A stretch of DNA of 64,000 bases. Origin: Clavibacter tessellarius (GTDB taxonomy: Bacteria; Actinomycetota; Actinomycetes; Actinomycetales; Microbacteriaceae). The notes beneath the pieces were generated by a model. The model searched no databases, was not told where the DNA came from, and saw nothing but the letters and a program-made list of their open reading frames with translations. How positions within the stretch are numbered: position 1 is the first letter of the stretch; each line of letters begins with the position of its first letter. The DNA lies in assembly GCF_001618005.1 (NCBI RefSeq), contig NZ_LQXA01000035.1:186001-250000 (forward strand). Direction: 5' to 3'. This document shows positions 53,251-62,766 of the stretch, one piece after another. Made by a program: the position numbers and the translations under genes.

Positions 53251-54162
53251 TCAGGACGCGTGCGGGTGGTGCTTCGCCAGCTGGAAGACGCCCGCGACGG
53301 CGACCGCTCCCGCGACGAGGAACATCACGCTCGCGTAGACGGGAGCGTCGGCCGCCTCGCCGAGGACGGTCACGCCGATGCAGACCGCGACGAGCGGATC
53401 CACGACGGTGAGGCCGGCGATGACGAGGTCCGGCGGACCGGACGAGTACGCGGTCTGCACGAAGTAGGCGCCGAGCAGCGTGGCCGCGACGAGCGCGACG
53501 ACGCACACCACCGTGAGGGCGTCGAAGGCGCCGATCGTGATGCGGTTGATGACCACCTTCGCGAGCGTCGCCACGAACCCGTAGAGGACGCCCGCGCTGA
53601 TGATGTAGAAGATGGCCTGCACGCGGCGCCGGAAGTAGAGGAAGAGGCCGCCGAGCACGACCAGCACCAGCGCGAGGATCACCAGGACCGTGATGAGCTC
53701 GGGCGTCCGGATGGGCGTCTCCTTCGCGAACACCGCCGCGAAGACCACGAAGAGCCCGACGCCGCCGATGCAGAGCGCCACCGCGCGCTTCGCCTTGAGG
53801 TCGAGGCGCTTGCCCGTGGCCCGCGAGTTGAGGATCGCGGTGACCACGAGGGCGACGGCGCCGAGCGGTTGCACGACGATGAGCGGGGCGAGCCGGAGGC
53901 TGACGAGCTGCAGGACGATCGCGAGGCCGAGCATCACGGTGCCCGCCACCCAGGACGGACGGCCGAGGAGCGCGCCGAGCTGGCGGAGGCTGAGGCCGGC
54001 GGTGCTCTTCTTCCCGCGGGCCTCCATCTTGGTGACGCCCTGCGACTGCAGCTGCGCGCCGAGGGACAGGAAGACCGCGCCGACGAGGGCGATCGGGATG
54101 CCGAGCGCCTGGTACGGGGTCAGCGATGCTGCCTGGAGCACGGGGTCGGCGTCGAAGGGCAC
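53251..54162 (-). CDS. DMT-superfamily membrane transporter
   Basis: 303 residues with nine or ten spans, resembling the DMT/EamA (and NIPA-type) families: IPIALVGAVFLSLGAQLQSQ, LIVVQPLGAVALVVTAILNS and IAGLTVVDPLVAVCIGVTVL. The substrate is unknown. The GTG at 54162 has TAGTGT 6 nt upstream and so appears leaderless; it is divergent from def. Confidence 0.82.
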   Translation of the reverse strand: MPFDADPVLQAASLTPYQALGIPIALVGAVFLSLGAQLQSQGVTKMEARGKKSTAGLSLRQLGALLGRPSWVAGTVMLGLAIVLQLVSLRLAPLIVVQPLGAVALVVTAILNSRATGKRLDLKAKRAVALCIGGVGLFVVFAAVFAKETPIRTPELITVLVILALVLVVLGGLFLYFRRRVQAIFYIISAGVLYGFVATLAKVVINRITIGAFDALTVVCVVALVAATLLGAYFVQTAYSSGPPDLVIAGLTVVDPLVAVCIGVTVLGEAADAPVYASVMFLVAGAVAVAGVFQLAKHHPHAS

Positions 54163-54168
54163 TCCCCG

Positions 54169-54174
54169 ACACTA
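54169..54174 (-). promoter_or_regulatory. -10 hexamer TAGTGT, leaderless promoter
   Basis: Minus-strand TAGTGT ends 6 nt before the GTG at 54162. Confidence 0.4.
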
Positions 54175-54216
54175 CCGGCCGCCTCGGCCGCGGACGGCCC
54201 GCGTCGCCGCCGCGCC

Positions 54217-54222
54217 TATCAT
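54217..54222 (+). promoter_or_regulatory. -10 hexamer TATCAT, leaderless promoter of def
   Basis: TATCAT ends 7 nt before the def ATG at 54230 and no ribosome-binding site is present. Confidence 0.5.
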
Positions 54223-54229
54223 CGGCAGC

Positions 54230-54796
54230 ATGCCCGTCCTCCCCATCCGGATCACCGGAGACCCCGTCCTGCACGCCCGCGCACGGGAGGTGGAGGCGTT
54301 CGACGACGACCTGCGCGCCCTCGTCGCCGACATGTTCGTGACGATGGACGAGGCGCCGGGCGTGGGCCTCGCGGCGCCGCAGGTGGGCGTGCCGCTGCGC
54401 GTGTTCGTCTACTCCTACTCGACGGATGAGGGCGAGCCGCTCCGCGGGGTGGCCGTGAACCCCGACCTCTTCATCACGCCCGTCCCGGTGCGCGACGCCG
54501 ACGAGGACCTCGAGGAGGAGGGCTGCCTGTCGTTCCCGGGCGAGCGCTTCCCGCTGGTGCGCGCGGAGCGGGCGATCCTCCACGCCGTCGACCTCGACGG
54601 GAAGCCGTTCGAGATCGAGGCGGAGGGCTGGTTCGCGCGGATCCTGCAGCACGAGTTCGACCACCTCGACGGCTACCTGTACACGGACCGGCTCGCGCAC
54701 GAGCACCGGAAGCCCGTGGCGAAGGCGATGCGGAGGAGCGGCTGGGGCGTGCCCGGCAACTCGTGGCTGCCGGGACGCGACCACCTGGAGGACTGA
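54230..54796 (+). CDS. def: Peptide deformylase
   Basis: Removes the N-formyl group from nascent proteins. 188 residues with all three motifs: GVGLAAPQ (44-51), EGCLSFPG with metal ligand C99, and QHEFDHLDG with ligands H141 and H145. Leaderless-type start. It converges on tRNA-Asn. The leaderless start may matter, because such mRNAs are read by 70S ribosomes with formyl-methionine. Confidence 0.96.
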   Translation: MPVLPIRITGDPVLHARAREVEAFDDDLRALVADMFVTMDEAPGVGLAAPQVGVPLRVFVYSYSTDEGEPLRGVAVNPDLFITPVPVRDADEDLEEEGCLSFPGERFPLVRAERAILHAVDLDGKPFEIEAEGWFARILQHEFDHLDGYLYTDRLAHEHRKPVAKAMRRSGWGVPGNSWLPGRDHLED

Positions 54797-54857
54797 GGGC
54801 GGGGGCGGGACGCGGGACGGATCGCGCATCGCCGCTCGGCCACGCGCCGGGCAAAGT

Positions 54858-54889
54858 AAAAGGCCCCGCGGGTGGAGCCGCGAGGCCTT
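54858..54889 (-). terminator. Terminator of tRNA-Asn
   Basis: On the minus strand a 12-bp stem (one G-U pair; 54878-54889 with 54860-54871) begins 3 nt after the tRNA and is followed by TTTTAC. The T-tract makes this the most classical rho-independent terminator in the window. Confidence 0.8.
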
Positions 54890-54891
54890 CG

Positions 54892-54964
54892 CTCCCCGAG
54901 TTGGACTCGAACCAACAACCTGCCGGTTAACAGCCGGCTGCTCTGCCAATTGAGCTATCGAGGA
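54892..54964 (-). tRNA. tRNA-Asn (anticodon GTT)
   Basis: 73 nt on the minus strand. Anticodon loop CTGTTAA, acceptor stem TCCTCGA with TCGGGGA, discriminator G73 as expected for Asn, standard D and T arms (TTCGAGTC). CCA is not encoded. Confidence 0.96.
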
Positions 54965-55132
54965 TCACGTGGAGCAACCTGGAAAGCGTAGCAAAGAATC
55001 CGGGCGCCTCTGATCACCTCGCGCGGTCCGGGCGCGTCCGCGGGGTCCGGCACGCGGGATCCGCGCGCGGTCGGCCGTCGGGATCGCGGTGTCGGGCCGC
55101 CCGACGGGCGACCCGGATGGCCCGTCCGCGGG

Positions 55133-55138
55133 TACGGT
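55133..55138 (+). promoter_or_regulatory. -10 hexamer TACGGT, leaderless promoter
   Basis: TACGGT ends 6 nt before the ATG at 55145. Confidence 0.4.
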
Positions 55139-55144
55139 CGCCGC

Positions 55145-55576
55145 ATGGGGATGTTCGAGGTGGTGCTGGCGCGGCCGAACGACGTGGACCGGCTGTGGTC
55201 GCTGCTCGTCGAGGACCACCGGGAGCGCGCGGCGACGACCCGCCCGACGTCCTCCCCCGCTCCCGGGGCCGCCGACGGCGATGCGGGCGGCGCCGCGGAC
55301 CCGGATCCCGTGGACGTCGTCGTCGCCGGCCTCCCCGCGGCCGAGCACGCTCCCGCCGACGCCCTGCCCCTGCTCGAGGCCCGTCGCGACCGCATCGTGG
55401 CGCTGGTGTCGGACCCGGGGCGCCCGGTCCTCCTCGCCTACTCGGGGATCCGCGCGGTCGGCTTCGCGCTCCTGGACCGCAACGGCGTCGACGGCCGGGC
55501 GTTCACCTCGGCGGGGTGGCGCGGGCTGGGCGTGGAGGAGGAGATCCGGGCGGCCGCGCCCATGCTGCTGCGCTGA
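55145..55576 (+). CDS. Hypothetical protein
   Basis: 143 residues, not recognised. The first 25 residues (MFEVVLARPNDVDRLWSLLV) resemble the beta1-alpha1 start of GNAT acetyltransferases, followed by an Ala/Pro-rich low-complexity insert (about 33-58); the acetyl-CoA loop (Q/RxxGxG/A) is not seen, so activity is doubtful. A TACGGT hexamer 6 nt upstream suggests a leaderless start. Convergent with the lactonase gene. Confidence 0.55.
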   Translation: MGMFEVVLARPNDVDRLWSLLVEDHRERAATTRPTSSPAPGAADGDAGGAADPDPVDVVVAGLPAAEHAPADALPLLEARRDRIVALVSDPGRPVLLAYSGIRAVGFALLDRNGVDGRAFTSAGWRGLGVEEEIRAAAPMLLR

Positions 55577-55608
55577 CGGTCACGGCGCGTCCCCCGCGGG
55601 CGGCGCCC

Positions 55609-56640
55609 CTAGCCGACGGGCAGCAGGTACGTGGGGCTCGGCACCGGGAGGACCGCCGGCGCGCCCGTCGGCAGCCCCATCGCCGGATCGAGCCGGAACG
55701 TCGTGACGGTGCCGGATCCCTGGTTGGCGACGTGCAGTCGCTCGCCCACGAGCACGTGGTGCCGGGGCGTCGTGCCGCCGCAGTCGAAGGCGGACACCGG
55801 CGCGAGCCGACCGTCGGCGTCGATCCCGATCACGGCGATGCGGTCGGACCCGCGGAGGCCGACGTACGCGAGGCGCCGGTCGGCGGACACCTGCACCTCG
55901 GCCGCGGAATCGCGGGGGTCGGGCTCGGCCGCGCACGGCGTGGACGCGGCGATCCGCCACATCGTGCCCGCTCCCTCGAGCGCGTGGAGGGTCCCGTCGA
56001 GCTCCCCCACGAGGAGCACGCGGCCGGAGTCGAGGAGCGCCAGGTGGCGCGGGCCGGTGCCGGCGGGGAGGTCGACGCCGCCGACGCGCTCGAGGCGTCC
56101 GTCGCGGAGGACGTGGACGTGCACGGTGTCGGTGCCGAGGTCGGCCGTGAGCACGACGCCGTCGCCGACGTGGAGCGCGCTGTGCGCGTGCGGGCCGTCC
56201 TGCTGCGGGCGCGGGCCGGACCCCTCCGCGCCGAGGAGCTGGACGGCCTCGCCGATGGCGCCGTCCTCCGCGAGCGGGTGGACGGCCACCGTGCCGTCGC
56301 CGTAGTGGGAGGTGAGGAGCAGGTCGTCGACGACGTGCAGGTGGCAGGGCCCGGAGCCGCCGCTCGGCTGACCGCCGGCCCACCGGAGAGAGCCCCCGGG
56401 TCCGCGGCGGAAGGCCTCGACACGGTCGGCCGCCTCCCCCACGGCGTAGACGACGTCGCCGCGCGCGAGGAGGAACGACGGCGAGGGCGTCTCGACCGCG
56501 GTGCCCACGACCGCGGGCTCGCCGGTGACCGCGTCGACCGCCAGGCCAGTGATGCCGATGCCGGATCCGCCCGAGTCGGACGTGTACCCGCCCGCCCACA
56601 TGGACACCTCGGGCACGGCGGCTTCCTCGGGCGTCATCAC
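55609..56640 (-). CDS. Lactonase family beta-propeller (6-phosphogluconolactonase-like)
   Basis: 343 residues, seven-bladed propeller of the YbhE/Pgl type: VSMWAGGYTSDSGGSGIGIT at the N-terminus, GSGPCHLHVVDDLLLTSHYG, DGPHAHSALHVGDGVVLTAD and GTGPRHLALLDSGRVLLVGE with the conserved histidines. Members hydrolyse 6-phosphogluconolactone; others are of unknown role. The GTG at 56640 was chosen because TAGGGT ends 7 nt before it; the ATG one codon later is the alternative. Confidence 0.85.
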   Translation of the reverse strand: MMTPEEAAVPEVSMWAGGYTSDSGGSGIGITGLAVDAVTGEPAVVGTAVETPSPSFLLARGDVVYAVGEAADRVEAFRRGPGGSLRWAGGQPSGGSGPCHLHVVDDLLLTSHYGDGTVAVHPLAEDGAIGEAVQLLGAEGSGPRPQQDGPHAHSALHVGDGVVLTADLGTDTVHVHVLRDGRLERVGGVDLPAGTGPRHLALLDSGRVLLVGELDGTLHALEGAGTMWRIAASTPCAAEPDPRDSAAEVQVSADRRLAYVGLRGSDRIAVIGIDADGRLAPVSAFDCGGTTPRHHVLVGERLHVANQGSGTVTTFRLDPAMGLPTGAPAVLPVPSPTYLLPVG

Positions 56641-56647
56641 GTGAACC

Positions 56648-56653
56648 ACCCTA
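56648..56653 (-). promoter_or_regulatory. -10 hexamer TAGGGT, leaderless promoter
   Basis: Minus-strand TAGGGT ends 7 nt before the GTG at 56640, matching the other leaderless genes. Confidence 0.45.
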
Positions 56654-56729
56654 CGGGGAGCCGCCGACACGCCCCCGCGCCCCCGCGCCGGCGCCCGGCA
56701 GTCGGACGATCGGCGGGAGGCGCCCCGTC

Positions 56730-57746
56730 TCAGTACCCGGAGGACGGCGCGACGATGCCCACGAAGTCGCCCGTGCGTAGGAACGCCTCCGTGTTCAGCC
56801 GGATCCGCTCGGCGAGCAGCGGCCGCACCATGTCCGGGGTGTCGGCCGTGTGCGGCGTGATGACGCAGCGCTCCTCGGAGTACAGCGGGTGGCCGTCCGG
56901 CAGGGGCTCGGGGGAGGTGACGTCGAGGCCCGCGCCGTGGATCGAACCCGAGCGCAGCGCCTCGAGCAGCGCGTCGGAGTCCACGAGCGCGCCACGGGCG
57001 ATGTTCACGAGGACCGCGGTGTCCTTCATCCGCGCGAGCTGCGGTGCGCCGATCAGGCGGGCGGTGTCGTCGGTGCTGGCGGCGGCGAGCATCACGACGT
57101 CGGCGTCGGCGATGACCTCGTCGAGGCGGTCGGACGTGACGGTGCGGGCGGCGCCCGCGACGGGCTCGGCGCTCCGGCGGACGACCGTGACCCGGACGTC
57201 GAACGGCTGCAGGAGCCGGATGTACTCCAGCGCGATGCCGCCCGCGCCGACCACGACGACCTCCGCGCCGTACAGGGAGAGGCCGCTCGCGGAGGCCCAC
57301 GACGTGGCCCGGGCGCGCTTGGGCAGCTCGCGGAGCGCGGCGAGGGTGAGCGCGAGCGCGTGCTCGGCCACGGGCTGCGAGTACGCGCCCTTGGCGCTCG
57401 TCCAGACGAGGCCGGGCCGGTTGCACGCGCGCAGCGTGTCCGCGAAGGCGTCGACGCCCGCGAACGGGAGCTGGACCCACTGCACCTGCGGGTTCGCGGA
57501 GAGGGTGTCCGTGAGCTCGGCGGCCCGCGTGATCGAGAGCCAGACGATGCCGCGCGTCTCGGGTGAGAGGTCGGCCACCTCCCCGCCGCCGTCGCGGACG
57601 GCCTCGAGGTAGGCGTCCTCGGTGCGTGGCAGCATCGCGATGGGGCCGGGCTCGGGGCGCGCGTCGCCCTCGAGGCGGTGGGGCGTGGCGCCGTCGACCG
57701 CGCGGTGGACGCGGGCGGCGGTGGTGGGTGCGGCGGTGTCGGTCAT
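56730..57746 (-). CDS. D-isomer 2-hydroxyacid dehydrogenase
   Basis: 338 residues. NAD-binding motif VVVVGAGGIALEYIRLL (GxGxxA variant), catalytic arginine in LVNIARGALVD, glutamate in GLDVTSPEPLPDGHPLY and histidine in VITPHTADTPD. Reduces 2-keto acids or oxidises D-hydroxyacids; substrate not predictable. Its ATG overlaps the upstream ABC ATPase stop (ATGA), so it is the last gene of the peptide-transporter operon, suggesting that it acts on an imported compound. Confidence 0.9.
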   Translation of the reverse strand: MTDTAAPTTAARVHRAVDGATPHRLEGDARPEPGPIAMLPRTEDAYLEAVRDGGGEVADLSPETRGIVWLSITRAAELTDTLSANPQVQWVQLPFAGVDAFADTLRACNRPGLVWTSAKGAYSQPVAEHALALTLAALRELPKRARATSWASASGLSLYGAEVVVVGAGGIALEYIRLLQPFDVRVTVVRRSAEPVAGAARTVTSDRLDEVIADADVVMLAAASTDDTARLIGAPQLARMKDTAVLVNIARGALVDSDALLEALRSGSIHGAGLDVTSPEPLPDGHPLYSEERCVITPHTADTPDMVRPLLAERIRLNTEAFLRTGDFVGIVAPSSGY

Positions 57747-58723
57747 GCGAGGGGCCTCCGGGGGTGCGGGACGCGGGCGGGGGGTGCGATCTGCGGGATC
57801 ACGACGGGCGGGTCGGTCGGCTCGGGCTCCGGTGCGGCGGCGGGCGCGCCCCGGTCGGCGGCGGCGCGCGACTCGGCGAGCCCCTGCACGTACGGGTGCG
57901 TCGGATCCGCGAGCACGTCGTCGATGTCGCCGTACCCGACGAGCGTGCCCCGGTGCATCACGGCGAGCCGGTCGGTGAGGCGCTCGACGACCGCGAGGTC
58001 GTGGCTGACCACCAGCGCGGAGAACCCGCCCCGGGCCTGCAGGTCGCGCAGGAGGTCGAGGACGGCGACGCGGCTCATCACGTCGACGCCGGACGTCGGC
58101 TCGTCGGCGATGAGGAGGCGCGGACCGAGCACGAGCGCCCGGGCGAGGGCCACCCGCTGCCGCTGGCCGCTCGAGAGCTCGTGCGGATAGCGGTCCTGCG
58201 TGCCGGGCGGGAGGTCGAGGGCGGTGAGCAGCGTGACCACCCGGCGCGCGGCGACCTCCCTGTCGAAGCGGCGGTCCCGGGAGAAGATCGGCTCGGCGAT
58301 CGCCTCGCTCGCCGTGAGCTGCGGGTGCAGCGTCGTGCCGGCGTCCTGGGGCACGTAGCCGATGGCGTAGGTCGTGCGCGTGCGGGCGCGGCGGCCCATG
58401 CGGCGGAGGCCCTGGCCGAGGACGGAGGCGTCGCCGCCCGTGATCCGCGGGACGGCGGCGCCCTCCTCGCCGGGCGGCACGAGACCCGCGAGCACGCGCG
58501 CGAGCGACGACTTGCCGGATCCGCTCGCGCCGACGACGCCGAGCACCTCGCCCGGCCGGATGCGGAGCGTCACACCGTCGACCGCGGGCGGCGCGTCGGC
58601 ACCGCGACGCGGGGCGTAGGCGAGACGGAGGTCGCGCGCGTCGAGCACGGGCTCGACGGAGCCGGATCCGGACCGGGCGGCGTCGGGCCCGTCCGGGTCG
58701 GCGGCTCGGGGGATGTGCGTCAT
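57743..58723 (-). CDS. ABC transporter ATP-binding protein (peptide/nickel type)
   Basis: 326 residues, one ABC domain: Walker A GASGSGKSS, Q-loop GYVPQDAGTTLHP, signature LSSGQRQRV, Walker B LLIADEPTS, H-loop VVSHD. The C-terminus is an Ala/Pro/Glu tail rather than the zinc-type oligopeptide tail. It is an additional ATPase beyond the fused one upstream, separated from it by 114 nt. Confidence 0.9.
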   Translation of the reverse strand: MTHIPRAADPDGPDAARSGSGSVEPVLDARDLRLAYAPRRGADAPPAVDGVTLRIRPGEVLGVVGASGSGKSSLARVLAGLVPPGEEGAAVPRITGGDASVLGQGLRRMGRRARTRTTYAIGYVPQDAGTTLHPQLTASEAIAEPIFSRDRRFDREVAARRVVTLLTALDLPPGTQDRYPHELSSGQRQRVALARALVLGPRLLIADEPTSGVDVMSRVAVLDLLRDLQARGGFSALVVSHDLAVVERLTDRLAVMHRGTLVGYGDIDDVLADPTHPYVQGLAESRAAADRGAPAAAPEPEPTDPPVVIPQIAPPARVPHPRRPLA

Positions 58724-58837
58724 GCGGCTGCTCCGTCCTCGGCGAGGCCGTCCGGCCGGGCGCGCTGCCCGGCCGGACGCCTGTGCGGGTCGCGACCCAT
58801 CATGCCCGGCCTCGGCGGCGTTCCGCTCGGAAGCCGC

Positions 58838-60546
<1,709 letters not shown>

Positions 60547-60550
<4 letters not shown>

Positions 60551-61521
60551 GCGGACACCTTCTTGGTCGAGGCGCGCTTGCGGGCGCGCAGCTTGGGGTC
60601 GGAGATGTCGTTCACGCTCTCGCCGACGAGCGTGAGCCCGAGGACGAGCAGCACGATGGCGACGCCCGGGAAGACGCCGGTCCACCAGACGCCGCTCGCG
60701 GTGTCCGCGAGCGCGCGGTTGAGGTCGTAGCCCCACTCGGCGGCCGACGTCGGCGCGATGCCGAAGCCGAGGAAGCCGAGGCCCGCGAGCGTGAGGATGG
60801 CCTCCGACGCGTTGAGGGTGAGGATCAACGGCAGCGTGCGGGTGGAGTTCCGCAGCACGTGCACGAACATGATCCGCGGCGCCGAGGTGCCGATGACCTT
60901 GGCGCTCTCGACGAACGCCTCCGCCTTCAGCCGCACGACCTCCGCGCGGATCACCCGGAAGTACTGCGGGATGTAGACCACGGTGATGCTGACGGCGGCC
61001 GAGAGGATGCCGCCCCAGAGGCTCGACTGCCCGCCGTTCAGCACGATGCTCACCACGATGGCGAGCAGCAGCGTCGGGAACGGGTAGATGGCGTCGGCGA
61101 TGACCACGAGGATCCTGTCGAGCCAGCCGCCGAGGTAGCCGGAGACCACGCCGAGCAGCACGCCGGCGAACAGCGAGAGCACGACGGCGATCACGACGAC
61201 GGACAGCGCGGTCTGCGTGCCCCAGACGACGCGCGAGAACACGTCGTAGCCGCCGACCGTGGTGCCCCAGACGTGCGTGCCGTCGGGCGCGGACTGGCGT
61301 GGGAAGGACTCGCCGTCGGCCTGGCCCTGGGCGAAGCCGAAGGGCGCGATGACGGGCGCGAGCGCCGCGAGGACGATGAAGATCCCGGTGATGACCATGC
61401 CCGCGACGAGCATGCCGCGCTGGAGTCCCACGCTCTGCCGCACGTGCGAGAGGAGCGGGAGGCGGGAGAGGAGCGAGCGGCGCGCCGGGGTGGTCGCGGG
61501 GGCGGTGGTGGTGTCGGTCAT
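60547..61521 (-). CDS. Peptide ABC transporter permease (DppC-like)
   Basis: 324 residues, six spans with an N-terminal OppC-type leader (about 40-60) and the periplasmic loop. The EAA coupling loop reads EAFVESAKVIGTSAPRIMFV; GFLGFGIAPTSAAEWGYDLN is typical of DppC. Follows the other permease by 1 nt. Confidence 0.94.
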
Positions 61522-61522
61522 G

Positions 61523-62617
61523 TCAGTACCTCACTCGCGGGTCGATGAGCGCCGCGACGACGTCGACGATGAAGTTGGTCACGGCCACGATCACGGCGAG
61601 CAGCGCCACGATGCCCTGCACGGCCACGAAGTCGCGCGCGGCCAGGTACTGCGCCAGCTGGAAGCCGAGACCGCGCCACTCGAACGTGGTCTCCGTGAGC
61701 ACCGCGCCGCCGAGCATGACGGCGATCTGCAGGCCCACGACCGTGATGATCGGGATGAGCGCGGGCTTCAGCGCGTGCCGTGTCGTGAGGCGGAACTCGC
61801 CCACGCCGCGCGAGCGGGCCGCGTCCACGTACTCGGTGCCGAGCGTCGAGATGACGTTCGTGCGCACGAGCCGCAGGAAGATGCCGGCCGTGAGCAGGCC
61901 GAGCGCGAGCGCCGGGAGCACCGCGTGCTCGAGCACGTCGCTCACGGCGGTGGGGCTGCCGAGGCGGAGCGCGTCGATGAGGTAGATGCCGGTCGGGTCC
62001 TCCAGCCGGCCGAGGGCGACCTCGACGCGCGTGTCCGCGCGGCCCGACAGCGGGAGGATCCCGAGCCAGACCGAGAACACGAGCTTGAGGAGCAGGCCCG
62101 CGAAGAACACGGGCGTGGCGTAGGCGAGGATCGCGAGGATCCGCAGCACGGCGTCGGGAGTGCGGTCCTTGAAGTAGGCGGCCACGAGCCCGAGCGGGAT
62201 GCCGATGAGGAACGCGACGATGAGCGAGTAGACGACCAGCTCGAGCGTGGCGGAGCCGTACTGGAGCAGCACCTCGCTGATCAGCCGGTTGTCGGTGAGC
62301 GAGCGGCCGAAGTTCCCCGTCGCGATCTGGCCGAGGTACTCGAGGTACTGCACGACGATCGGCCGGTCGAACCCGGCGGTCGCGAGGCGCTCCTGGAGCT
62401 GCTCGGGCGTGAGGCGGTCGCCGACGGCGGCGGAGATCGGGTCGCCCACGATGCGCATGAGGAAGAAGACCAGCGTCACGAGGATGAAGACGGTGGGGAT
62501 GATGAGCACGGCGCGGATGAGGATGTACTGGCCGAGCCCGATCCCCTGCTTCCGGGCCTTGGGCGGCTTCGCCCCGGGGGGTGCGGACGCGGGGACGGCG
62601 TCCGGGATGACGGTCAC
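61523..62617 (-). CDS. Peptide ABC transporter permease (DppB-like)
   Basis: 364 residues. N-terminal extension of about 25 residues before the first span (LIRAVLIIPTVFILVTLVFF), then RLTPEQLQERLATAGFDRPI, and the EAA loop TEYVDAARSRGVGEFRLTTR with RHALKPALIPIITV. Six spans. Start chosen at the ATG/GTG at 62617; it follows the binding-protein gene after 149 nt with a hairpin. Confidence 0.93.
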   Translation of the reverse strand: MTVIPDAVPASAPPGAKPPKARKQGIGLGQYILIRAVLIIPTVFILVTLVFFLMRIVGDPISAAVGDRLTPEQLQERLATAGFDRPIVVQYLEYLGQIATGNFGRSLTDNRLISEVLLQYGSATLELVVYSLIVAFLIGIPLGLVAAYFKDRTPDAVLRILAILAYATPVFFAGLLLKLVFSVWLGILPLSGRADTRVEVALGRLEDPTGIYLIDALRLGSPTAVSDVLEHAVLPALALGLLTAGIFLRLVRTNVISTLGTEYVDAARSRGVGEFRLTTRHALKPALIPIITVVGLQIAVMLGGAVLTETTFEWRGLGFQLAQYLAARDFVAVQGIVALLAVIVAVTNFIVDVVAALIDPRVRY

Positions 62618-62694
62618 GGCGGATGTGCCTTTCAGGTCAGCGGAGGATCGGTGCGGAGCGGGCGGGTGCTGCCGCCCAGGGCGACACAGGAGAG

Positions 62695-62720
62695 GGGCGT
62701 CCCGCCGCAGCGGGACGCCC
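62695..62720 (-). terminator. Hairpin between binding-protein and permease genes
   Basis: Perfect 11-bp stem (62695-62705 with 62710-62720), loop of 4 nt. It lies in the 149-nt gap of the operon, so it likely lowers read-through and keeps binding protein in excess. Confidence 0.6.
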
Positions 62721-62766
62721 CATCCGGGAGGGCGTCAGCCTATCGACCGCCCTCCCGCCGGTCGGC

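Noticed and set aside
50987-54949. 1320-codon minus-strand open frame
   Set aside because: It runs through two tRNAs, the def gene and the GT4 gene in other frames, and reads as Arg/Pro-rich nonsense; long frames are expected in DNA of this GC content.
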